Assembly (NCBI GenBank): GCA_035570055.1
Contig: DATMLM010000049.1
Location: forward strand, 62,001 to 126,000
DNA: 64,000 nt
Source of the DNA: DASRDS01 sp035570055
GTDB lineage: Bacteria > Gemmatimonadota > Gemmatimonadetes > Gemmatimonadales > Gemmatimonadaceae
Direction: 5' to 3'
The notes beneath the pieces were generated by a model. The model did not search any database and was not told where the DNA came from. It worked only from the letters and a program-made list of their open reading frames with translations. The position numbers and the translations under genes are program-made. How positions within the stretch are numbered: position 1 is the stretch's first letter; the number at the start of each line of letters is the position of its first letter. Shown one piece after another: positions 25,064 through 33,941 of this stretch.

Positions 25064-26748
25064 CCGTCGGACGTTTTCTGATTCTTGCGGCGGCCGGGTT
25101 GCTCGCCGCGTGCGCTGGGCACCAGAGCGGCGCCGCCGGTGGCGCACCCGCTCCGGCCGCGTCCGGAATATCGGCCACTGATCTCCGCCGGTGGCTCTTC
25201 GTTTTCTCCGACGACTCGATGTTGGGGCGCGGCTCGGGCACCGAGGGCAACGTCAAAGGGACGCGTTACATCGCGGCCGAAGTCGCCCGTATGGGCCTCA
25301 AGCCCGCTGGCGAGAATGGCACCTATTTCGTGAACGTGCCGCTCAAGATGCGGCGCCTGGACAGCGCCAGCTCACTCGCGGTCGGCGGCACGCCGCTCAC
25401 GCTGATGACCGATTACGTGGCCGTCGCCTCGTTCCCCGGCTTCCCAAGGATGAGTACGACGCTGGATGCGTCCCGTGGCCTGGCGGTGATCAACGGCGGC
25501 CGGATCGCCGACACCAGCGTGACGCTCTCACCGTCGCAAATCGCCGGCAAGATCGTTGTCGTCGATCTCCCGTTGACCGGCGATGGACGGCCCGACCCGC
25601 GCTTCTGGACCCATGGGGGCCTGGATAGGTATCAAGGTGCCGCCGCGATCGCCGTCGTCGCGATGAGCACACTGCCGCCGCAAGCCTTGAGGTTTTTTTC
25701 GAGCGGACGGTTGCGGTTGGCTGATCCCGCGACGGAGCAGGGCATGCCGACCGGTGGTCCGGCGGGCTTGCTCATCACGCAGGCGACCGCCGACAAGATG
25801 ATGGTCGCCGGCGCCACTGTCGTGGGCAAGATCCAATTCACCGATCGTCCGTCCGCGTTTCCCGCGCGCGACGTCGTCGCGATCCTTCCAGGCAGCGATC
25901 CGGCGCTCGCCGGCGAATACGTCGCCCTCGGCGGCCACAACGATCACCTGGGCGTCGACCACGGCGCCGCGGTCGATCTCGATTCGCTCCATGCGTTCAA
26001 CACGGCCGCCTGGCAGCTGCGCGGACTCTCGCCGGACGGCCCGCGGCCCACCCCGGAGCAGCTCGCCACGATCCACGTCAACGTCGACTCCCTCCGCCGT
26101 CTGCACCCGGTGCGCCGCGATTCCGTGTACAAAGGCGCCGATGACGACGGGTCGGGCTCGGTCTCGGTGCTGGCGATCGCACAGGCGTTCGTGCGATCGC
26201 ATAGTCGCCCGAAGCGCTCGATCCTCTTCGTCTGGCACACGGGCGAAGAGTTGGGTCTCTTCGGCTCGGAGTATTTCACGGATCACCCGACCGTGCCGCG
26301 CGACTCGATCGTCGCGCAGCTGAACATGGACATGGTGGGGCGCGGCGATGCCGGGGACATCAAAGGCGGCGGGCCGACGTACGTGGAGCTGGTGGGCTCG
26401 CGCCGGCTGTCGACGGAGCTGGGTGACATCGTCGAGGCCGTGAACAAGACGGAGCCGATGCCGCTCACGTTCGACTATACGTTCGACGCCAACGGACACC
26501 CCGAGAACATCTACTGCCGGAGCGATCACTACGAGTATGCGCGCTACGGCATCCCGATCGTGTTCTTCACGACGGGGTTGCACCAGGACTACCACCAGCT
26601 GAGTGACGAGCCACAGTACATCGACTACGAGCACATGGCGCGGGTCGACCACTTGGTGTACGACATCGCGGTCCACGTGGCCGACCTCGATCACCGCGTC
26701 GTTGTCGACAAGCCGAAGCCGGACCCGCACGGGCGGTGCCAGCAGTAG
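25060..26748 (+). CDS. M28-family metallopeptidase, lipoprotein
   Basis: 562 residues from the ATG overlapping the previous stop (ATGA). Lipobox LLAAC places it in the envelope. A PA-like insert (about 130-290) precedes the catalytic domain. Di-zinc ligands are visible: GGHNDHLG, GADDDGSGS, HTGEELGLFGSEY (catalytic Glu and ligand Glu), LNMDMVGR and RSDHYEYA. These are co-catalytic aminopeptidases. Being coupled to the S12-VanX fusion suggests that the two act on the same envelope peptides, for example recycling or scavenging wall peptides. That pairing is inference. Confidence 0.88.
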   Translation: MTVGRFLILAAAGLLAACAGHQSGAAGGAPAPAASGISATDLRRWLFVFSDDSMLGRGSGTEGNVKGTRYIAAEVARMGLKPAGENGTYFVNVPLKMRRLDSASSLAVGGTPLTLMTDYVAVASFPGFPRMSTTLDASRGLAVINGGRIADTSVTLSPSQIAGKIVVVDLPLTGDGRPDPRFWTHGGLDRYQGAAAIAVVAMSTLPPQALRFFSSGRLRLADPATEQGMPTGGPAGLLITQATADKMMVAGATVVGKIQFTDRPSAFPARDVVAILPGSDPALAGEYVALGGHNDHLGVDHGAAVDLDSLHAFNTAAWQLRGLSPDGPRPTPEQLATIHVNVDSLRRLHPVRRDSVYKGADDDGSGSVSVLAIAQAFVRSHSRPKRSILFVWHTGEELGLFGSEYFTDHPTVPRDSIVAQLNMDMVGRGDAGDIKGGGPTYVELVGSRRLSTELGDIVEAVNKTEPMPLTFDYTFDANGHPENIYCRSDHYEYARYGIPIVFFTTGLHQDYHQLSDEPQYIDYEHMARVDHLVYDIAVHVADLDHRVVVDKPKPDPHGRCQQ

Positions 26749-26754
26749 CGATGG

Positions 26755-27831
26755 TCAGTTCCCTTTGATCATCGCCTTCGTCCACAGCAGGATCTTGAGG
26801 CACCGGCCAACAGAGCCTTCGGGGACCGGTGCCGGCTCCTCGGGCTGATAGACCTCGACGGCGATGAGCGCGCCGGGCGGCGGAATCTGTTCCTCGTCCT
26901 CGGGGGCGTCGATCTGCCCGCTCTGCGCGTCCAGGGTGTACACCGATCGACCGTTCCCGAGCAGCACGCCGTTGACGAAGTACGCGGTACATGCGCCATA
27001 GCCAATGAGCGTGCTGGCGCCACGATCCGAGTATGCGTGCAGCACGTTGTTGTGGTCCACCTGTAACCGCACGCCGGGCATGCCCCGGAACAGCTCCGCC
27101 GTCTCGTTGTCCTGCCGGTTCTTGATCTCCTCGGCGGTCATGAAGTGTCCGTGCCCAACCCTCATGCGCGCGGTGAGACCGATGGCGTCGTACACGGGCG
27201 CCAGGCGGAGGCGCTCGGCGATGACATTCACGGTGGCCAGTGTCGGCGGTGCACGTTGCATCGTCACGTTCAGCGCGCGCGGCTCTGTCGCGGAGAGGTC
27301 GACCGGAATCACGGCTGCGCCGAGTCCGACGCGGCGAACCACGAGCACTTGCGTGCCGGCTGGGGCGCGGAGGCCGAAGCTGCCATCGCTCGAAGTCGGA
27401 ATCTCCAGGTGGCTGCCGAGGATCGTCACGAGAGCGCCGCCGATAGGAGCGCCTGCATCCGAGACGACTCGGCCCGTGATGGTCGCGCTGCCGGTGTCAT
27501 CCTCGACGGTGAGACGGAGATCGCCTAGCGTGCTGTCGATGCTCAGCGTCACGATCGGCAGATAGGCATGTGTCACGCCCCGCGCCGCCAGGAGCAGTGC
27601 GGAGGAGGCGCGTTTGAGGCAGAGTCGGTAATGGCCGGTCGAATCGCTCGTCGTTTGCTTGGTGTCTTCGACGCGGTCTTTGTGCAAGGCAGCCCAAGCG
27701 GCCGAGATCGCGGCGCCCGCGACCGGCTGATTGGACGCGGCATCGACCACGCGTCCGGTTACGCACACCTGGCCCCAGCCGAGGCTGGGGATCGGGACCA
27801 GCGCAAACGTCAACGCGCGAGTCCATTTCAT
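26755..27831 (-). CDS. Secreted carboxypeptidase-regulatory-like domain protein
   Basis: 358 residues with a signal peptide (MKWTRALTFALVPIPSLGWGQ). Two carboxypeptidase-regulatory-like beta-sandwich domains follow: VTGRVVDAASNQPVAGAAIS (about 25-110) and ITGRVVSDAGAPIGGALVTI (about 130-200). The C-terminal part (IKNRQDNETAELFRGMPGVR ... TAYFVNG ... IAVEVYQP) resembles the plug domain of TonB-dependent receptors without the barrel. Likely a surface or periplasmic binding protein; no enzyme activity is expected. A small remnant of a related gene lies at 11.5 kb. Confidence 0.75.
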   Translation of the reverse strand: MKWTRALTFALVPIPSLGWGQVCVTGRVVDAASNQPVAGAAISAAWAALHKDRVEDTKQTTSDSTGHYRLCLKRASSALLLAARGVTHAYLPIVTLSIDSTLGDLRLTVEDDTGSATITGRVVSDAGAPIGGALVTILGSHLEIPTSSDGSFGLRAPAGTQVLVVRRVGLGAAVIPVDLSATEPRALNVTMQRAPPTLATVNVIAERLRLAPVYDAIGLTARMRVGHGHFMTAEEIKNRQDNETAELFRGMPGVRLQVDHNNVLHAYSDRGASTLIGYGACTAYFVNGVLLGNGRSVYTLDAQSGQIDAPEDEEQIPPPGALIAVEVYQPEEPAPVPEGSVGRCLKILLWTKAMIKGN

Positions 27832-27861
27832 GACTAGACACTAATACATAAATTTGTCATA

Positions 27862-28504
27862 CGCGAACAAATTGCGCTCGAAGAACACTTCACGACGCCC
27901 GAGGTTCTAGCGGCCGTCGCGCGCGCCGGCTACCCCTCTGCCCCAGCAGGCACGGGGCCGGTGCAGGGCAAGCTCGCCGATCTGGGCGCCGGCCGGCTCG
28001 CTGATATGGACGCTGCCGGGATCGATATGCAGGTGCTGTCGCTGCTCGGATTCTGGATGGACCGTTTGGACGCGGCGACGGCAGTAGCCGTCGCGCGTGA
28101 TGCCAATGATCGCGTCACGGACGCCATGCGTGCACACCCGGGCCGTTTCGCGGCGTTCGCGGCGCTGCCGATGATTGATCCGAACGCGGCCGCGCGCGAG
28201 CTCGAGCGTGCGGCGACGAAGCTGCAGTGTCCGGGCGCGCTGCTCAGCGGAACAACAAACGGCCTGTTTCTCGACCATCCGTCGTTCGCACCAGTGCTTG
28301 AAGCCCAGCGCATATTTCACGGTCCCTCCGTTCCTGCGCGCCCTCTCGGTCGTCGGCGCCGACCGGCTGATGTTCTCGGTCGACTATCCGGTTGGCGAGA
28401 ACAGCGCTGGTCGCGCCTTTCTCGATGCATTGCCGGTCGCTCCGGCCGACCGTGAAAAGGTGGCGCACACGAACGCGGAGCGCCTGCTACGCCTCTCAAC
28501 GTGA
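27862..28504 (+). pseudogene. ACMSD-like amidohydrolase pseudogene (internal deletion and frameshift)
   Basis: The frame reads IALEEHFTTPEVLAAVAR and continues through DMDAAGIDMQVLS, AALPMIDPNAAARELERA and HPSFAPVLEAQR, all typical of this amidohydrolase family, but has no usable start codon after the upstream stop at 27835. Near 28310 the text jumps, in a different frame, to YFTVPPFLRALSVVGADRLM then FSVDYPVGENSAG and ends normally. About 100 residues between these blocks, carrying middle metal ligands, are missing. The result is a non-functional relic of a gene paralogous to that at 18953-19933. Confidence 0.75.
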
Positions 28505-28559
28505 CGACGCACTAAAGGCGAGTTGCCACGGCATCGCGAATGCCATACGTTCTCGCTCC

Positions 28560-29840
28560 GTGATTCGTCCCGCGTGCGGCGCGCTGATCGTTCTCTTCGC
28601 CATCGGTGCGGCCACAGCGGCCGCTCAACGCGGTGATACCACCGCCGCGGCGGCCGCCATCTACCGGCGCTACGCCGCCCAAGTGGTTCGTATCGAGGTC
28701 GTAGAACAGAGCTCCGCGGCCAAATCTGGCGTGGGTTCCGGCTTCTTCGTGACGGCTGCCGGCCACATTGTCACGAATTATCACGTGATTGCCTCGCTGG
28801 TCACCGACCCGGATCGCTACCGGGCCCAGATCACGAGTTCGGGAAAGCAACCGTCGCCGCTGCATCTCGTCGGGATCGATGTGGTGCACGACCTGGCTGT
28901 CCTGACGTCTTCCATCCATCCGCCCGCGTTCATCTCCCCGGCGCCCGTGACCATCTCCATCGGCACCCGGCTCTACTCCCTTGGTCACCCGTTGGATCTG
29001 GGATTGAGTGTCGTGGAGGGCACGTACAATGGACTGGTCGATAGCACCTTATACCCCAAGATCCATTTCACGGGCGCCATCAACCCCGGCATGAGCGGTG
29101 GGCCAGTGCTCACAGCCTCCGGCGCGCTCGTGGGAGTCAACGTCTCCACGGAAGACGACGAAGTCGGATTCCTCGTGCCCGCGGACCGCGCCCGCGCTCT
29201 CCTGACGACGGTACTCGCCCCGGACTATCGCGCGCCGACCGCGTTCCTCCCCGTGGTGTCGCGGCAACTGCGCGACTATCAGGACACGTACCTGCCTCAA
29301 CTCTTCTCGGATTCCACGCCTTCGATCACGCTTGGACCATACGCCGTGCCCACGAGACCGGGGTCGTTCTTCCGCTGCTGGGCCGACGCGACCGATGGTC
29401 GCACCACGAAGTTTCGCCGCACGGACCATCGGTGCTCCACGGAGGATGCCGTATTCATCTCCGATGAGCAGTCCTCGGGTCTCATCGCCATGCACCACGA
29501 GTTGTTGACCAGCACCGCGCTCGGTCGCGTCCGGTTCACCAACCTCGTCGGCGCGCACCTCGCGGATCGGGGGAACGCGACGGGCGGGCTCGAGGAGGAT
29601 GTGACCTCCTATCGCTGCGAGACGCGCAACGTGCGGTCGAACCGCCTGACGTTCCGCGCGACGCTGTGCATCCGCGCGTATCGAAAGCTCGATGGCTTCT
29701 ATGATGCCCGCTTCGTCGCGGTCACGCTGGGCGGTGCGGGCACTGCGCTCATTTCGACTCTCAATCTCACCGGCGTCACATTCGACAACGCCGAACGGAC
29801 GACGCGCGGGTTCCTGCGTCGCATTCGATGGGCCAGTTGA
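28560..29840 (+). CDS. Secreted trypsin-like serine protease (HtrA-like fold without PDZ)
   Basis: 426 residues from GTG 28560, which gives a clean signal peptide (GALIVLFAIGAATAAAQ). The S1C catalytic triad is visible: TNYHVIA (His, about residue 75), DVVHDLAVL (Asp, about 108) and INPGMSGGPV (Ser, about 182). No PDZ domain follows; instead there is a ~200-residue C-terminal region of unknown fold. It probably degrades or senses misfolded envelope proteins. The 3' end overlaps the FHA gene by 13 bp, suggesting co-expression. Confidence 0.8.
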   Translation: MIRPACGALIVLFAIGAATAAAQRGDTTAAAAAIYRRYAAQVVRIEVVEQSSAAKSGVGSGFFVTAAGHIVTNYHVIASLVTDPDRYRAQITSSGKQPSPLHLVGIDVVHDLAVLTSSIHPPAFISPAPVTISIGTRLYSLGHPLDLGLSVVEGTYNGLVDSTLYPKIHFTGAINPGMSGGPVLTASGALVGVNVSTEDDEVGFLVPADRARALLTTVLAPDYRAPTAFLPVVSRQLRDYQDTYLPQLFSDSTPSITLGPYAVPTRPGSFFRCWADATDGRTTKFRRTDHRCSTEDAVFISDEQSSGLIAMHHELLTSTALGRVRFTNLVGAHLADRGNATGGLEEDVTSYRCETRNVRSNRLTFRATLCIRAYRKLDGFYDARFVAVTLGGAGTALISTLNLTGVTFDNAERTTRGFLRRIRWAS

Positions 29841-30796
29841 TCGTCGAAGTGCTCGACGGTCGCGGTGCCGTCCGCCATCGCGTCGACGTCATCGCCTTGC
29901 CGGCCACGATCGGGCGTGCCTATGACAGTGCGGTCGTGTTGGACGACCCGTACGTCGATCCGGTACATGCGCGGATCGTCGCGTCGGACGGCTGGCTGGC
30001 CATCGAAGATGCGGGCAGTCTGAACGGAATCCGCGCCGGTCGCGGCGAGACTGTCGCCCGTGTCAATCTGGTCTCGGGCGATACCGTGCGTGTCGGCCGG
30101 ACGGTCCTCCGATTCGTCGATCCATCGCGGCCGCTCGCACCCGCGCTCGCTGATCTGCAACGCACGACGACGACTGGCGCCGGTTGGGCCACGCCACCGG
30201 TGGTCGCCTGGAGCGTATTGGTGGCGACGACGGTCCTCATCGTCGTCGCGGAGCTCGAGTCGGCCGACAACCGGCCAGTCACCAGCACCGTCTTGAGCCT
30301 GCTCCTCGGTTGGTTCCTTTTGCTCGGCGTCTGGGCCGGGGTCTGGGCGGTCGTCAATCGCATCGTCGTGCATCGGTTCCGGTTCCTGGCGCACATGGCC
30401 ATCGGATCGCTCGCGGGCGTCATTGCCATCGTGTTCGGCCAGGCGGAGGCGTTCGTGCGGTTCCTCTTTCCAGCGAGCGTGATGGCCACGCTTCTGGGCA
30501 CGCTCGGAGAAGTGACGGCGATCGGGGTCCCGATTTCGCAGCACCTCGGACTCGTGTCGACATTGTCGCGGACCAAGCGCTGGGCCATCGCGTTGGCCTT
30601 TGGCGCGGCCATCGGCGCCATGACCGTCGCTACCCAGGTGATCGATCACCGCAAGTTTTCTGCGACACCTACGGTTGCCGCCAGGCTCGAACCTCTGCCA
30701 GCGTCGTGGATTCCCGCGCAGGCACCCGACGATTTCTTCACCGAAGTCCGGCGGCTCCGCACGCGCGTCGACGCCATGGCGGCAGAGCGGCCCTGA
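29828..30796 (+). CDS. FHA-domain integral membrane protein
   Basis: 322 residues. Residues ~1-100 form an FHA domain with ATIGRAYDSAVVLDD, VHARI and SLNGI, the conserved phosphothreonine-contact Arg, His and Asn-Gly. Then come four or five hydrophobic segments (about 120-270). The C-terminal ~50 residues contain a Pro-rich stretch and a short charged helix (RLRTRVDAMAAERP). It would bring phospho-Thr recognition to the membrane beside the trypsin-like protease encoded just upstream. The last 151 bp are overlapped by the antisense LprI-like frame. Confidence 0.78.
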   Translation: MGQLIVEVLDGRGAVRHRVDVIALPATIGRAYDSAVVLDDPYVDPVHARIVASDGWLAIEDAGSLNGIRAGRGETVARVNLVSGDTVRVGRTVLRFVDPSRPLAPALADLQRTTTTGAGWATPPVVAWSVLVATTVLIVVAELESADNRPVTSTVLSLLLGWFLLLGVWAGVWAVVNRIVVHRFRFLAHMAIGSLAGVIAIVFGQAEAFVRFLFPASVMATLLGTLGEVTAIGVPISQHLGLVSTLSRTKRWAIALAFGAAIGAMTVATQVIDHRKFSATPTVAARLEPLPASWIPAQAPDDFFTEVRRLRTRVDAMAAERP

Positions 30797-31224
30797 GGTT
30801 CGGAAACGGCGCGCCCATCGAACGCCTGTTGGCGCGTGCCGGCGCAGACATCACCCTCTTCTGTCCGTTCCGTCCATCGCGCGAGTTGGGCGAGGCGCTG
30901 ATCGATCATCTCCGTCCGGTCGATGCACTCACAGGGAGACTGGACGGTCCCGTAGTACTGCCCGGGCAGGAAGATCGCGTCGATCTGAGCATGGTAGAAA
31001 CGTTCCCATGCGCGTTGCGACAGCGTAAACTGCCGTAAGAACGCGGTGTCCGCAGCGTGTTTCTTTCGCACCAGCGCGATCTCACGCTCCAGGTGCGCTT
31101 CGGCTTTGAGCACGTTGCATTTCGCGAGGATATCGGTGGTGTCTACCTGTGCGACTTGTGCGCTCAACGGCATGGCGAGGGTGACTACACTGGCGAGAAG
31201 GACGGTGATTCGAAGAGCTGGCAT
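30646..31224 (-). CDS. LprI-like (DUF1311) secreted protein with read-through tail
   Basis: 192 residues from the ATG at 31224. A signal peptide ends at LSAQV. The LprI pattern is visible: a first Cys (LAKCN), FLRQFTLSQRAWERF..AQ, CECI and QLARW, then EGDVCAG. Homologues inhibit lysozyme-type enzymes or are of unknown function. After about residue 140 the sequence becomes Arg/Ser-rich and runs antisense across the 3' end of the FHA gene. This suggests that the original stop codon was lost. The first 140 residues are convincing; the tail is not. Confidence 0.55.
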   Translation of the reverse strand: MPALRITVLLASVVTLAMPLSAQVAQVDTTDILAKCNVLKAEAHLEREIALVRKKHAADTAFLRQFTLSQRAWERFYHAQIDAIFLPGQYYGTVQSPCECIDRTEMIDQRLAQLARWTERTEEGDVCAGTRQQAFDGRAVSEPQGRSAAMASTRVRSRRTSVKKSSGACAGIHDAGRGSSLAATVGVAENLR

Positions 31225-31321
31225 GGCGAAGTGGTGTAACGGTGATGAGTTCGCGAGCGGGAGAGCGTAGATTACCGATGCCAGTTGTGAATCACCACAT
31301 GTCGCGTCACCCTGTACTGCC

Positions 31322-32773
31322 ATGACATATCGCGTGCTTGGAGCGCTTGTCCATTGCGCGGCGATCGTTGTCCAGGTGGCACCCGCGCCCGGGGTCGATC
31401 TGGCAATCCGCGACGCGACCATTCTCGACGTCCGGTCCGGCCGACTCTTGCCGCATCGGACGGTCTTGATCGCCGACGGATTGATCCGGGCGATTCTCGC
31501 GCCCGGAGCGGGCAGCGCGATCGTCGCTCGTCGCACGATCGAGGGTAGGGCACGCCTCTTGACCCCCGGCTTGTTCGACGTCCACAGCCACTCGGGAATG
31601 GTGCTGGGCGATTCGGTGACACCGACGAACGGCGACATCACGCATCTCGTGATGCGTCCGAATTCGATTGCCGCGTATCGACGGCGATACGCCGAGACGT
31701 ACCTTCCGTACGGCGTCACCAGCGTTCGGGACGCAGGCAGTAACGCACACGATATGCCTATGCTCGTCGCGTGGATGCGGCGCACGAGAGACGCGCCGGA
31801 TTTTTATCCGGTCGGTGCACAGTTCATATCGCCGGAGCCCGGTCGCGTCCCCCCGCCGTTTCAGATCGCGCTCGCCGACTCGGCGGCGGCCGCTGCTCAG
31901 GTCCGCCGGTACTACGCGCTGGGCATTCGGGACATCAAGCTCTATTGGCGCCTCGATCGACCGGCATTCGACGGGGCGCTCGTGACCGCGCTCGCGCTCG
32001 GGATGCATCCCGATGGTCACGTTGGCGACGGAACCGTGAGCATCGGCCAGGCGCTCGATCTAGGGCTCAGACGATTCGAGCACATCATCACGATCCCTCC
32101 TTCCGTCCTGCGCGCATCGGAACGCGATTCCGTCGAGAACGAACTGCCCGACCTGATGGGCGTCCACCGCGATCCTCGGTGGTGGTCGCGACCGGGCATC
32201 GGCTTCCTCGTGGATCCCGCGTACTGGCGCTATCTGGGACCGGACAACCTCCGCGTCCTGGCGTTGATCGACCGGTTTCGCGCGCTCCACGCGAGCCTGA
32301 CACCGACCCTGCATCTCGAGGCGCAGCGTCTCGGTCTTACGTACTTTCAGTCGGCGCCACGTATCCCGTTCGAGGACGTATCGGGTGTCAGCGACGCCGA
32401 GCGGCGTCGCGCGGTCGAGGGGTACCGGATCATGGCGAGCTACGTGCGCCGATTTTACGCGGCTGGCGTGCGTCTCAACCTCGGCACGGACACGCCAGAT
32501 CCCGGGAAGGCCGCGCTCTCGGAGATGTTGCTCTTCCACGACGCCGGGATCCCGATGGCCGGGGTGTTCGCGATCGCGACCATCAATGGCGCCGAGGAAG
32601 TCGGCCAAGCATCCGTGGTAGGCGCCGTCGAGGTCGGGAAACGGGCTGACCTGCTCTTGTTCGATCGCAGTCCGCTCGACCAGCCGACAAACTTGCTCGG
32701 CCCGAAGACCGTCATCAAGTCGGGCGTTGTCTGGTGCTCCGCATCTGATTCCGCGCCGCGGCCATGCGGTTGA
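31322..32773 (+). CDS. Secreted amidohydrolase (imidazolonepropionase-like family)
   Basis: 483 residues with a short hydrophobic N-terminus that may act as a signal. The amidohydrolase barrel is indicated by LLTPGLFDVHSHSG (HxH, about residue 86), DIKLYWR (possible carboxylated Lys), MHPDGHVGDG, and NLGTDTPDPG (catalytic Asp, about 385). The C-terminal VGAVEVGKRADLLLFDRSP is the closing beta domain. Such enzymes hydrolyse cyclic amides or dipeptides (Xaa-Pro dipeptidase-like). Substrate unknown. It stands alone between an antisense LprI-like gene and a VOC remnant. Confidence 0.8.
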   Translation: MTYRVLGALVHCAAIVVQVAPAPGVDLAIRDATILDVRSGRLLPHRTVLIADGLIRAILAPGAGSAIVARRTIEGRARLLTPGLFDVHSHSGMVLGDSVTPTNGDITHLVMRPNSIAAYRRRYAETYLPYGVTSVRDAGSNAHDMPMLVAWMRRTRDAPDFYPVGAQFISPEPGRVPPPFQIALADSAAAAAQVRRYYALGIRDIKLYWRLDRPAFDGALVTALALGMHPDGHVGDGTVSIGQALDLGLRRFEHIITIPPSVLRASERDSVENELPDLMGVHRDPRWWSRPGIGFLVDPAYWRYLGPDNLRVLALIDRFRALHASLTPTLHLEAQRLGLTYFQSAPRIPFEDVSGVSDAERRRAVEGYRIMASYVRRFYAAGVRLNLGTDTPDPGKAALSEMLLFHDAGIPMAGVFAIATINGAEEVGQASVVGAVEVGKRADLLLFDRSPLDQPTNLLGPKTVIKSGVVWCSASDSAPRPCG

Positions 32774-32848
32774 GGGAACAACAGCGCGCCGATCGCGACC
32801 GACGTGGAGACGATATTCGGAATTCCCACGCACGTCGCGTTGAAGTGG

Positions 32849-32997
32849 CAGATCTCGCCTCCGAGCTTGCTGGCCGCGAAATCCTGATTCCTCCCAACAG
32901 CCCATCTGCCGGCGTCCGCGTCGCGTTCATAGTCGAAAACGGCGCGCCGATCGAACTGCTCGAATTCACCGACCCTAGCCATCCTGCCCGCCGCTAA
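32849..32997 (+). pseudogene. VOC/glyoxalase-superfamily 3' remnant
   Basis: In the 240-bp gap a plus-strand frame ends GVRVAFIVENGAPIELLEFT, which is the typical last strand of a vicinal-oxygen-chelate protein (the ..F..DPDG.PIEL.. pattern, with the DPDG loop degraded). Upstream text is not homologous in any single frame. I treat it as the decayed end of a lost gene. Confidence 0.4.
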
Positions 32998-33013
32998 CAA
33001 GAGCTATCGAAGG

Positions 33014-33739
33014 ATGCTCAATCGGCTCTCCGGCCGCGCGCTGTTGCTGGCCTTCGCGTTCGCGCCGCATGCGTTGAGCGCCGCGCGCGCGCCCTCGACC
33101 ACGTGTCAATTCCAATCGGCGAACGGACTCTGGACGGGCTCCTGCGGGGTCCTCTTCGCCGAACACCGGACGCTGACGATTGCTCCCGCCAAGTCGATCA
33201 CGACCGGTGTCTGGCAGAAGGGAGCGACGCCGACAGCCGTGTGGTCGGGGCAGATGACGGACTCCGCCTCGTCGCCCTACGCCGTCGAAGTCGAGATTTA
33301 CTCGGGCGGTTCAGGTATCGTCCGCACTGAATTCGGCTGGTACGCCGTCTCGGGGTTCGCGCTCTCCCCCACCGACTTGCGATTCCAGATCGACACGTCT
33401 CGCGAGATCATCCCGAACGAGCTGGATCGCCAGATTCTGCGACGCGCCGCAACAATCCTCTCTTCAGCGTCGACGTGGAACCGTGCCGACAACCGCCGGT
33501 GCCCTCCAACGGCGACCACCTGGAGTATTTACTGCGCACTTGAGCGCGCAACGATCGAAGTTACCGGCGGCTTTCACCACCGCCGTCCGGCGCTCGAGGT
33601 CGTGCGCCAGATCGTCGAGGAGCGCACCGCCGGAAGGAATTACAATCATCGTTTGATGGACTACAACAACGATTCGACGACGAGTCTCAACGACGTCCAA
33701 AGTCTGTTCGCCGAGGCCTTGAAACGAGCGGACTCGTGA
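33014..33739 (+). CDS. Secreted hypothetical protein with EF-hand-like C-terminus
   Basis: 241 residues with a signal peptide ending near ALSAARA. The first ~115 residues are beta-rich with two Cys (TTCQFQ and GSCGV) that could form a disulfide. The C-terminal DYNNDSTTSLNDV resembles a single calcium-binding EF-hand/dockerin-like loop (DxNxDx). I do not recognise a family name. Likely periplasmic or released. Confidence 0.6.
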   Translation: MLNRLSGRALLLAFAFAPHALSAARAPSTTCQFQSANGLWTGSCGVLFAEHRTLTIAPAKSITTGVWQKGATPTAVWSGQMTDSASSPYAVEVEIYSGGSGIVRTEFGWYAVSGFALSPTDLRFQIDTSREIIPNELDRQILRRAATILSSASTWNRADNRRCPPTATTWSIYCALERATIEVTGGFHHRRPALEVVRQIVEERTAGRNYNHRLMDYNNDSTTSLNDVQSLFAEALKRADS

Positions 33740-33941
33740 CGCCACGCGCGGGCCCAGTCCTGCCTCGTGGCTGCGCCGCCATCGGGATCAACCGATCGTT
33801 CGGACGACCGCAACGGTCGATGGCACAGTCGACTGACGTGACAAACGTGGCGCCACGTATGCACGTGGTATGCTCCGGGTCGTTCGTCTGGGAGCGATTA
33901 TCGCGTTGCGGTGCCGCCGATGCGGTGCAATGTTGGCGACC

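Noticed and set aside
25528..26730. 400-codon minus-strand frame opposite the M28 peptidase
   Set aside because: No recognisable protein features; explained as codon-bias shadow.
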